48,857 bases of DNA from Rhizobium sp. ASV8 (GTDB lineage Bacteria; Pseudomonadota; Alphaproteobacteria; Rhizobiales; Rhizobiaceae): the NCBI RefSeq assembly GCF_016429255.1, contig NZ_JAELUG010000042.1, forward strand, positions 1 through 48,857, given 5' to 3'. Of the stretch, positions 40,176 through 46,212 are shown piece after piece (position 1 is the stretch's first letter; each line of letters begins with the position of its first letter). The position numbers were made by a program, and so were the translations under genes. A model generated the notes under the pieces. That model did no database searches and had not been told where the DNA came from. It saw nothing but the letters and a program-made list of their open reading frames with translations.

Positions 40176-40532
40176 TCAGTTGGAACCGCCTGCCTTGGCG
40201 CGGGCGGCGTTGATCTTGTTCAGCGCATCGAGCACCTTCTGCGGCGCGGTTTGCAGCGTGACGGATGAAGGCTCGCGGCAGAATTCCTCGGCGGCTGTGT
40301 AAGCGTCCGCTTCTGCATCGATGACAGACTGCGGGATCTTGAAAATCGCCTTCAGGAAGGCGAAGCCGAGGTGAGCCGTTTCGACCTTCGGGCAGAGATC
40401 CGCGAGACCGCTCTGGATCTTGCCGTTCGCCTGATCGACTTTGCCGGGAAGCTTTTCGAGGGTGCCGCAGCTCGTGACGGCAACGGCGGCAAGGGAGAGT
40501 GCGGCGACCGCCGCAAAGGATGCGATGCGCAA
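40176..40532 (-). CDS. Small lipoprotein in the lysis block
   Basis: 118 residues. MRIASFAAVAALSLAAVAVTSCG is a lipoprotein signal (lipobox VTSC, cysteine 22), so the mature protein would be lipid-anchored, probably in the outer membrane. The remainder is helical with two further cysteines. Position just after endolysin suggests a role in lysis, such as an outer-membrane spanin component, but the length and sequence are not typical of Rz1. Unknown otherwise. RBS present; follows the endolysin by nine bases. Confidence 0.65.
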   Translation of the reverse strand: MRIASFAAVAALSLAAVAVTSCGTLEKLPGKVDQANGKIQSGLADLCPKVETAHLGFAFLKAIFKIPQSVIDAEADAYTAAEEFCREPSSVTLQTAPQKVLDALNKINAARAKAGGSN

Positions 40533-40541
40533 TGGAGCCTC

Positions 40542-41261
40542 CTAGGCTTCGTTCTTGGAGAGGTCGCCGCTGGCGGTCAGCAATACCGGGCCACCGGCAG
40601 GGGCTTCGCCGGTCGTCGGCCAGCGGATCGCGCCGAGCCGTTCCTTGGCGACGCGGGTGATCGAGACGCTGTTGCTCTGGTTGCCGCCGAGGACGTGATA
40701 GGCCGTCGCATCTTCGCCAACGTAGAGGCCGACATGACCGCCGCCAGTACGCCGAAACGTCAGGATCGCTCCACGAGAGGGGACCGACAGGCGCCGGCCG
40801 AAGGTCGACCAGTTGAGTGCGCCGAGCGGGTTCGAAGGGATGTTTTCAGAAGGGAGCGCCGCGCCAATGCAGTGCGCAATGAACAGGCCGCACCAGGGGA
40901 TATCGTCGTTGGTGTAGAAGCCCTTGATCCAGCCTCCGAGCTTCTGCGCCCAGGAGATAATGGTGGGGTTTGATTTCGGGCCGGGGATTTCCTTCAGGCC
41001 CATGAGGCGTCGAGCTTCGCGCATCCACGCCGGCTCCGTCACTTCCGGGACGGGAGGCACGACCGAGTTGCCAGCGGGTGGCACATTGCGAAGCGCGGCG
41101 ACCGTTTCCGGCGTTGCCGTTCCCGTCACGACTATCTTGCTTGCCTGCTGAAACGCGGTCAGCGCAACGCTAATTGCGCGAGCCGTCGATACGCCATTGA
41201 GGGGCTTGTAGAAGTGCCAGGCCACCAGGCGCGCAACAAGCCAATCGTCAAAAGTTTGCAT
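40542..41261 (-). CDS. Endolysin, TIGR02594-type cysteine peptidase
   Basis: 239 residues. Cuts peptidoglycan at the end of infection. N-terminal about 60 residues resemble a peptidoglycan-binding helical domain (FQQASKIVVTGTATPETVAAL). Residues 78-220 match the TIGR02594 / NlpC-like peptidase: MREARRLMGLKEIPGPKSNP, the catalytic cysteine C124 in PWCGLFIAHC, and histidine H176 in GGGHVGLYVG. No signal sequence, so it needs the holin. ATG at 41261 immediately follows the T run of a terminator-like hairpin, whose 3' arm carries its Shine-Dalgarno GGGG. First gene of the late lysis block. Confidence 0.88.
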   Translation of the reverse strand: MQTFDDWLVARLVAWHFYKPLNGVSTARAISVALTAFQQASKIVVTGTATPETVAALRNVPPAGNSVVPPVPEVTEPAWMREARRLMGLKEIPGPKSNPTIISWAQKLGGWIKGFYTNDDIPWCGLFIAHCIGAALPSENIPSNPLGALNWSTFGRRLSVPSRGAILTFRRTGGGHVGLYVGEDATAYHVLGGNQSNSVSITRVAKERLGAIRWPTTGEAPAGGPVLLTASGDLSKNEA

Positions 41262-41296
41262 GAAAAAGCCCCATCAAAGCCTATTTTTGATGGGGC
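41262..41296 (-). terminator. Terminator hairpin overlapping the endolysin ribosome binding site
   Basis: A perfect 11-bp stem (GCCCCATCAAA at 41296-41286 and TTTGATGGGGC at 41278-41268, minus-strand reading), 7-base loop, then TTTTTC and directly the endolysin ATG. It would end transcripts coming from Mor. The 3' arm contains GATGGGG, the only good Shine-Dalgarno for the endolysin, so folding also blocks translation. Confidence 0.85.
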
Positions 41297-41318
41297 CATC
41301 ATGCCTGCGCTGGTCGGC

Positions 41319-41344
41319 GGGTATCATGCCGACAAAGGTCGGCG
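41319..41344 (-). promoter_or_regulatory. Putative late promoter/activator element, copy 1 (lysis block)
   Basis: On the minus strand GCCGAC-CTTT-GTCGGC is a perfect dyad ending in the shared GTCGGCATGAT (41333-41323). A second GGCATGAT is at 41305-41298, 25 bases further on and 36 bases before the endolysin ATG. It lies between the Mor gene and the lysis block, as Plys does downstream of the Mu activator gene. Mor-family activators bind short dyads just upstream of late/middle promoters. Confidence 0.7.
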
Positions 41345-41350
41345 CCTTGG

Positions 41351-41722
41351 TCAAAACATTTCGATTTGGCGGGGGTCTTTCTTGCGCCGGGTCTCCAGCG
41401 GCTTGTAGTGGCGTGCCCGCTTCAGGAGGCGTTCAACACCGCGTTCTGTCAGGCCGAGCCGCCTGGCAATGTCTCTGTTGCTCATTTCTTCGCGGACGTA
41501 TCGGCGTACGCGAAACTCACGAGCCAGAGGCACTCCTATATAGCTGCCCGGATAGGATTTGGCTAGCCGGATCGCCGCTTCACTGCCGATCGTCGTCGGG
41601 AGGTCGCTGCGAGACGGATCAGCGGGAACATAAAGGCGCACACCGGCGTGGGCTTCTACCAACGAAAAGAAGCCGTCCTCACCGAGCAGCGCGATCAGAT
41701 CGTTCGCGAGATCTTCAGCCAT
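41351..41722 (-). CDS. Mor-family transcription activator
   Basis: 123 residues. Middle/late operon activator of Mu-like phages. The N-terminal dimerisation part (LANDLIALLGEDGFFSLVEAHAGVRLYVP) is followed by GSEAAIRLAKSYPGSYIGVPLAREFRVRRYV and a helix-turn-helix at about residues 80-105 (MSNRDIARRLGLTERGVERLLK), all shortened here. In Mu, Mor turns on C, which turns on late genes; no separate C-like gene is visible in this window, so this protein may serve late promoters directly. Overlaps the preceding small gene by eight bases and is followed by the promoter-like copy 1. Confidence 0.92.
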   Translation of the reverse strand: MAEDLANDLIALLGEDGFFSLVEAHAGVRLYVPADPSRSDLPTTIGSEAAIRLAKSYPGSYIGVPLAREFRVRRYVREEMSNRDIARRLGLTERGVERLLKRARHYKPLETRRKKDPRQIEMF

Positions 41723-41927
41723 CGGAGATCCTGTTCGAAAGCACGAGCTGCTGTTGTGTCAACGCTCTGAGGCGCACTTCCAACTCGATACGTTTATGGG
41801 AAAAGCGCGGTAGCTTGGCGATACGCTTCGCCAGCTCGTCGCGCCTGGCCTGCAGAGCGTCCACTTCCCGCTGCTCGGGCCAGCCAAAGAGCGGCATGAC
41901 AGCGGTGGAAGGAACACTCTTATGCAT
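41715..41927 (-). CDS. Small phage protein upstream of mor
   Basis: 70 residues from the ATG at 41927, overlapping the GemA stop (ATGA). MHKSVPSTAVMPLFGWPEQREV, then a basic amphipathic coiled coil (LQARRDELAKRIAKL, IELEVRLRALTQQQLVLS). I do not recognise a family. It is tightly coupled to GemA and Mor, so it probably belongs to the early regulatory set. Soluble, no cysteines. Confidence 0.65.
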   Translation of the reverse strand: MHKSVPSTAVMPLFGWPEQREVDALQARRDELAKRIAKLPRFSHKRIELEVRLRALTQQQLVLSNRISDG

Positions 41928-42577
41928 CACGACCCGACCTTTCCGGCACGGATGCGCTCGCCGAGAGCGTTCATCACGATCTGCCATTCACTCGGTTTCA
42001 GATTGTCGAGGATCAGCGCATTGGCGTGCAGGAGCTTGGCGACTTCCTCGTCAAAGCCTTTGCGCACCATAATGCCCGCGCCTGGATGCAGTATCTGCCA
42101 TTGCGCCCAGGCGATCTTCGCGCCGTCGTGACGGAGCCATTCGTAACCGTTGGTGTTGCCGAAACCCACGCCGCCTTCGCGTTTGAGCCAGCCTTTGAGA
42201 CCGTCGATCGCCTTGGCAGCGTCGTCGCCGTAGACTAGGAAGCGGGTATGGTCGATACCGGTCTGGCGTTTCACGAAAGCCAGCATGGCCTTGTCGTCGC
42301 GGTCACGGACGATACCGAGGTTCCAGGCGGCAATCCAAAGCGCCTGGAGCTTCTTGGCAAACTTCCCCGTAAGCTTCTGGCGACCGTTGGCGCGGCGTGC
42401 GGCCGGCTGGAAACCGAGGCGGCGCAGTTCCGTCACGACAGCCTCTTGTTCGGGTGGTTGCATCAGTGTGAGGCGTTCCTTGCCGGTGATGCGTGCATAG
42501 AGCGCGCGCCGATCGGCATCATCGGAAATGCCGAGCTGCTTGAAGCCGGCGTGAATGGCTGCGATTGCGGAACTCAT
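41927..42577 (-). CDS. Regulatory protein GemA, Mu gp16 (DUF1018)
   Basis: 216 residues from 42577, overlapping the previous stop (ATGA). MSSAIAAIHAGFKQLGISDDADRRALYARITGKERLTLM (in part) and the central KKLQALWIAAWNLGIVRDRDDKAMLAFVKRQTGID block are standard GemA/gp16 features. GemA in Mu changes host DNA supercoiling and gene expression and links to mor activation. Lies just upstream of mor as in Mu (gemA-gemB/mor). Sure of family. Confidence 0.9.
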   Translation of the reverse strand: MSSAIAAIHAGFKQLGISDDADRRALYARITGKERLTLMQPPEQEAVVTELRRLGFQPAARRANGRQKLTGKFAKKLQALWIAAWNLGIVRDRDDKAMLAFVKRQTGIDHTRFLVYGDDAAKAIDGLKGWLKREGGVGFGNTNGYEWLRHDGAKIAWAQWQILHPGAGIMVRKGFDEEVAKLLHANALILDNLKPSEWQIVMNALGERIRAGKVGS

Positions 42578-42753
42578 GAGGCCTCTCCATTGCCGAATTT
42601 TTTTACGTAGGCGATGCGGCCCTTGAGGCCGCTGTTGGCCGCATCGAGCAGGTGCTCGATAAACGGCTCGCCTACTGGCAAAAGGCATCGAGCCACATTG
42701 ACGAACAGCCTTGCAAAGCCGAGCCGGGATAGTGGGAACCTGGAGCGCACCAT
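42574..42753 (-). CDS. Small hypothetical phage protein (59 residues)
   Basis: 59 residues between two ATGA junctions (start 42753, stop at the GemA start), which supports it as a real gene despite its size. MVRSRFPLSRLGFARLFVNV then LLPVGEPFIEHLLDAANSGL, GRIAYVKKF. Basic N terminus and a hydrophobic helix (ARLFVNVARCLLPV) could be membrane-associated or DNA-binding. Not recognised. Confidence 0.6.
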   Translation of the reverse strand: MVRSRFPLSRLGFARLFVNVARCLLPVGEPFIEHLLDAANSGLKGRIAYVKKFGNGEAS

Positions 42754-43070
42754 CAAACCAACTCCCCCAAGACTTCCTCGCCGAGGCCGCGACCATGGGC
42801 AACAGCACGCGCGGCATCGATGTCGCTGGCGATGACGACCCCACCATACCAACGGTCGCTGTCCTCATCGCGGAACTTCGTTGCGAACAGAACATGCCTA
42901 GCCTTCAGCAGCGCTACTTCCTCGCGACTGAAGAAGAAGGCGTCGTCAAACAGGATGTTATCGACCATTGGAAATTGGGATGAGATGACCGGCGCGGCGG
43001 AAATGTGTTCCTTGCGAACCGCGTCCTGGTGGCTGAAGCGCCAGCGCGGTGTTTCAGCTGGCGTGCTCAT
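42753..43070 (-). CDS. Hypothetical phage protein in early region
   Basis: 105 residues, acidic. AAPVISSQFPMVDNILFDDAFFFSREEVALLKARHVLFATKF, shown partly, then a WYGGVVIASDIDAARAVAHGRGLGEEV end. Overlaps the pyrophosphohydrolase gene by four bases at its start and the next small gene by ATGA. No known domain visible. The hydrophobic/aromatic middle suggests a small globular domain. Function unknown; early expression suggests host takeover or counter-defence. Confidence 0.65.
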   Translation of the reverse strand: MSTPAETPRWRFSHQDAVRKEHISAAPVISSQFPMVDNILFDDAFFFSREEVALLKARHVLFATKFRDEDSDRWYGGVVIASDIDAARAVAHGRGLGEEVLGELV

Positions 43071-43792
43071 TCCGCACCGCCCTTCACGTGCTCAATCGCT
43101 TTGTGGGGGTCGGTTTCACGCCAATCCGGCCATTGCCGCGTTCCGTTGACCGTATGCTTTGACCGAATGAGACTGATGATTTCATTCGGGCTGCGATCGA
43201 GGCGGACAAGCCCGTTCAGCCCCAAGAGGATGATATCGACCCACTCGGCCGGGTCAGTGGGATCACGTTCGATTTCGACCAGTTCCTTCCGGATATGGTC
43301 GATCGTTCCTTGCGTGCGCGGGCCTGGTCCAAAAGTGGCAAGGTTCCAGGCGGCGAAGTCCGCAATCCAAGCTGCGTCGAGGGCGGGCTCGACGGAACAT
43401 GCAACCGCAGCAAGTTGGTCCAACCCAAACGAATTCATGGCCGCGATTGCGGCTTGGGCCTGACACAGGAGCATCCGTAGCTCCGCATACTCCTCAGCCT
43501 CGTCGCAACCCGCGAATGCGCGCGGTTCGCTACCATCAGTCATGTCCAGTGTGTATTCGCTCGGAACTCCGCCGCGAAACTTCGTGGTTACGATCTTCCA
43601 GCCTAGATTGGCTCCATTGATCGCGGCTGCTACCCGGCCGACAAGCTCGTTGCGGGTATGCTCGGCAGGCGGCAGAAAATGCGCGACATCTTCGTATGCA
43701 ACGTATTCGCCGTCTTTCGTCTCAACCATCTCCCCGCGTTGCTGTTGCTGTCCGGCTCGATGGATTTGGTGCAGGTCGAAGCGAGTGATCAT
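43067..43792 (-). CDS. MazG/DUF550-type dATP/dGTP pyrophosphohydrolase fusion
   Basis: 241 residues, two parts. Residues about 1-90 are an unknown N-terminal module (MITRFDLHQIH, DGEYVAYEDVAHFLPP). Residues 145-241 match the DUF550 all-alpha NTP pyrophosphohydrolase fold: AAWNLATFGPGPRTQGTIDHIRKELVEIE (shown in part) with E170-x2-E173 and then AEWVDIILLGLNGL with E183-x2-D186, the metal ligands, and the family end W..TDPHKAIEHVK. DUF550 includes MazZ, which hydrolyses dATP/dGTP in phages with 2-aminoadenine DNA. No PurZ is in this window, so it more likely tunes nucleotide pools. Overlaps Gam and the next gene. Confidence 0.8.
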   Translation of the reverse strand: MITRFDLHQIHRAGQQQQRGEMVETKDGEYVAYEDVAHFLPPAEHTRNELVGRVAAAINGANLGWKIVTTKFRGGVPSEYTLDMTDGSEPRAFAGCDEAEEYAELRMLLCQAQAAIAAMNSFGLDQLAAVACSVEPALDAAWIADFAAWNLATFGPGPRTQGTIDHIRKELVEIERDPTDPAEWVDIILLGLNGLVRLDRSPNEIISLIRSKHTVNGTRQWPDWRETDPHKAIEHVKGGAE

Positions 43793-44331
43793 GCCGCATC
43801 TCCCGCCGATATGCTTGGAGCTGCAATTTCGAGCGGTGCGATCTCAAAGTCTTCGCCAGCGGATTTGATCGTGACGCCGGTCACCAGGCGAGCCTTGTCA
43901 GGCTCTGCGAGCATGGCCTCCTTGTTGACCTCTTCCTTGGTGCGAATAAACTTCTTGAAGCCGAGTTTCTTGCATGCCGCAATGATGGCTTCCACGCCCC
44001 GCATCGAGACGCTGGCAGGGCGCATTCGCCACTTCACCTGTCCGGTGCCAAAGTCGTGAAATTTGACCTTGCCGTCGTTGGTGAGAGAGTTGCGGTTCGC
44101 CTCGCACCACGTCTGGACGCCGCGCTCGTGTTCGGCGAGTTCGGTGATCAGGTCAGCCGTATTCTGTTCCAGCAGCTCACCCGCAATGCGAATGCTTTCC
44201 TCCGCGGTCGCCTGCTGCTGAGCGATCAACCGTCGCAACGTTCCGATACGACCGACAGCCCAAACCGCGTCGTGACGTGATTGAGGAACCCGAGCGATTG
44301 CCTTCGATTTCGATTTTGCCTTTGCGGCCAT
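43789..44331 (-). CDS. Host-nuclease inhibitor Gam (Mu Gam-like)
   Basis: 180 residues. Start at 44331 with AAAGG upstream; longer in-frame extension is inside the previous gene and unlikely. A basic N terminus (MAAKAKSKSKAIARVP), then the Gam core: IGTLRRLIAQQQATAEESI, long coiled coil, ELAEHERGVQTWCEANRNSL, VKFHDFGTGQVKWRMRPASVSM and FKKFIRTKEEVNKEAML (in parts). Gam is a Ku-like dimer that rings DNA ends and blocks RecBCD/AddAB-type nucleases. Located in the early region downstream of B as in Mu (where it is called gam). Very sure. Confidence 0.92.
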   Translation of the reverse strand: MAAKAKSKSKAIARVPQSRHDAVWAVGRIGTLRRLIAQQQATAEESIRIAGELLEQNTADLITELAEHERGVQTWCEANRNSLTNDGKVKFHDFGTGQVKWRMRPASVSMRGVEAIIAACKKLGFKKFIRTKEEVNKEAMLAEPDKARLVTGVTIKSAGEDFEIAPLEIAAPSISAGDAA

Positions 44332-44335
44332 GATT

Positions 44336-44617
44336 TCAACCTTTGCTCTGTGAGAAGGATTTGCTTGCCGAGCTGGCGATCCGAAGTCGGCGGGCGGCAA
44401 GCATGAGGGCGCGATAGGCGAGCTGTTCGCCTTTCTCAGTTCGTGCATTGTCGACGCGATTGCAGGCGGCAACGACGCCGTCGATCGCGTCGGCAAGAGT
44501 GGGGAGGCCTAGTTCCGGTGTTGGCTTCAGGCGCTGTTGCTTGACCAGCGCGAAAGTCATCACGGTGGTTTCGTTGGCAGCGTCTGCGAGGTGGATTGTG
44601 AGGACGCCGCTTTTCAT
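44336..44617 (-). CDS. Hypothetical early phage protein (93 residues)
   Basis: MKSGVLTIHLADAANETTVMTFALVKQQ followed by ELGLPTLADAIDGVVAACNRVD and a basic, alanine-rich C terminus (LAYRALMLAARRLRI), in shortened form. No recognised domain. The beta-strand start and helical rest suggest a small globular protein. Overlaps the next upstream gene by four bases and stops four bases before Gam, so all are in one operon. Function unknown. Confidence 0.65.
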   Translation of the reverse strand: MKSGVLTIHLADAANETTVMTFALVKQQRLKPTPELGLPTLADAIDGVVAACNRVDNARTEKGEQLAYRALMLAARRLRIASSASKSFSQSKG

Positions 44618-44871
44618 GGCGTGCCTCCTGGCTGATGGTCTTGAGCAGCAAGCGCGCGTGCGACCAGGGAAACGATGTTTCCGCCCTCGATGTCGCCGCT
44701 AACCGGCAGATCGCCGGTTAGCCGCTTTTCCATCTGCTCAACATCGGCAATGATGTAGTCGAGGAGAGCGCAGATATCGCCAGTCACCCTGGGCTGGATG
44801 CTCCCGCCCGCGACCGCGTTGCCGAGCAGTGCATCACGGAGAGTTGCGAGCTTCTGAGAGGAAGGGATCAT
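44614..44871 (-). CDS. Hypothetical early phage protein (85 residues)
   Basis: MIPSSQKLATLRDALLGNAVAGGS, then TGDICALLDYIIADVEQMEKRL and a C-terminal VSLVARALAAQD segment. Predominantly helical, acidic. Overlaps both neighbours by four bases. Not recognised; typical of the small, fast-evolving genes between B and Gam in Mu-like phages. Confidence 0.65.
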   Translation of the reverse strand: MIPSSQKLATLRDALLGNAVAGGSIQPRVTGDICALLDYIIADVEQMEKRLTGDLPVSGDIEGGNIVSLVARALAAQDHQPGGTP

Positions 44872-45152
44872 CTCTTCCTCCCGAAATCAGGCCGAATGAC
44901 CTTGGCGTCTTCGACCAGCAGATTGCCGAGTGCCTGGGAAGCTAGGTCGTTGACGACAGCGCGGCCGGTTTCGCAGGCTTCGCCAAGGCGGAAGACGGAA
45001 AGCTCTTGCTCCTGGTTGTGAGCGAGGCGGGCGAGCACCGATAGGAATGTGGCGAGGTTGTCGAGCTGAGCCGGCCCGAGACTAGCGCTGGAGTTGGATT
45101 TCTCCCTGATATCGTCCGCGATCGCGAACAGCTCTGTAGCCAAGGACATCAT
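44868..45152 (-). CDS. Hypothetical early phage protein (94 residues)
   Basis: MMSLATELFAIADDIREKSNS, LDNLATFLSVLARLAHNQEQEL, GEACETGRAVVNDLASQALGNLLVED: all-helical, acidic protein ending with basic residues (DFGRKR). The start overlaps the B stop by four bases. No family recognised. Its regular helices may form a bundle, for example a DNA mimic or adaptor, but this is speculation. Confidence 0.65.
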   Translation of the reverse strand: MMSLATELFAIADDIREKSNSSASLGPAQLDNLATFLSVLARLAHNQEQELSVFRLGEACETGRAVVNDLASQALGNLLVEDAKVIRPDFGRKR

Positions 45153-46177
45153 GCCATGTCCTCCACGTCGCGCATCTTCCAGGCTGACTGGATATGGCGC
45201 AACTCAACGACGTTGGAGCCTTCGCCGATCGCTGCCATGGTCGCCATACGCATGGTCTTGTCGATCTGGCGAAACGCACCGCCCTTGATGCCGACGCCTG
45301 TCAGAAACTTGACGCAGCCGGGATCTTCGACACCCCAGGAAGCAATGAACGCTGCTACATCTTCTTCATAGGGTTGCACACGATGCAGACGCTTGCCGAT
45401 GCGGCTTTTCAGCTGGGCATAGGAACGATCGGTGCGATGCTTCGTAAAGCGGCTGTAGACTTCCGAATTGCCAACAACGGCAACGCCGCATTCGTAGATG
45501 TCGACGAAGTAGCGCAGCTGGTTCAGTGCCCCGTCGTCAAGGTGCTGGCCCTCGTCAACAATGAGCAGTGTTCCGCCGCTCGATCTGCGCACCTTGTTGC
45601 CTATGGCGCGCGCTAGGCGGGCCGGATTGTGTTCACGGACTTCCAATTGCTCGGCAAGCTCGACAAGCAATCCGTGCACGGTCTTGGTGCTTTCGGTGAC
45701 GGTGGCATGGAAGACGTGAGGCCGGGTTCTGGCGTACTGGCGGCAGGTTGCAGTCTTGCCCATGCCCGCCCCGAGAGTGATCATCACGAAGTCGGGATTG
45801 ATCTGCGCCCAGGCGAGGGTTTCGAAGATCTCTAGTGATCCGCGCAACGGCATGTAGGCGGGCGATGCCGGGATGGTGGCAGCGATACCGGCCGTTTCCT
45901 GAAGCGCGTCGAGCCACTGCTCAACCTTCTCGTTCAGGGTGTCCAGACGGCCTTCGTACTTGCCCGAATAGTACTGGCTGAAGGTGCCGTCCGGCATGCC
46001 GATGCGTCGTGCGACCTCGGCCTTGGTCCATCCGTAGGTTTTGCCAACGGATATGATGCGATCCACCAGCTGACGCCACAACTCGACGTCGGCCTGCGAT
46101 TTATTCCCGCCAGCCTCGGGAGCGCGCAACGGGCGTTCCCATGTTTTCGGCTGGCTTGTGCTTGTATGCATGTTCAT
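45149..46177 (-). CDS. DNA transposition protein B, AAA+ ATPase (MuB-like)
   Basis: 342 residues. Coats target DNA as ATP-bound filament and delivers it to transposase A. N-terminal helix-turn-helix (residues about 47-75: YGWTKAEVARRIGMPDGTFSQYYSG in part). AAA+ core: Walker A GAGMGKT at residues 136-142 (K141), Walker B LLIVDE with D208 and E209, and sensor-like VVGNSEVY. C-terminal small helical domain (CVKFLTGVGIKGGAFRQIDKTM in part). Same XRE-HTH + AAA layout as MuB/IstB-like targets. Starts 35 bases after the A stop. Very sure. Confidence 0.95.
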   Translation of the reverse strand: MNMHTSTSQPKTWERPLRAPEAGGNKSQADVELWRQLVDRIISVGKTYGWTKAEVARRIGMPDGTFSQYYSGKYEGRLDTLNEKVEQWLDALQETAGIAATIPASPAYMPLRGSLEIFETLAWAQINPDFVMITLGAGMGKTATCRQYARTRPHVFHATVTESTKTVHGLLVELAEQLEVREHNPARLARAIGNKVRRSSGGTLLIVDEGQHLDDGALNQLRYFVDIYECGVAVVGNSEVYSRFTKHRTDRSYAQLKSRIGKRLHRVQPYEEDVAAFIASWGVEDPGCVKFLTGVGIKGGAFRQIDKTMRMATMAAIGEGSNVVELRHIQSAWKMRDVEDMA

Positions 46178-46212
46178 TTACAATGGCTCCGTGTGACGCC
46201 CTTAGGGGCTGA

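Noticed and set aside
43067..43792. A full 2-aminoadenine (Z-genome) system
   Set aside because: Only a DUF550-type hydrolase is present; no purZ, no dATP hydrolase DatZ and no special polymerase are visible in this window.
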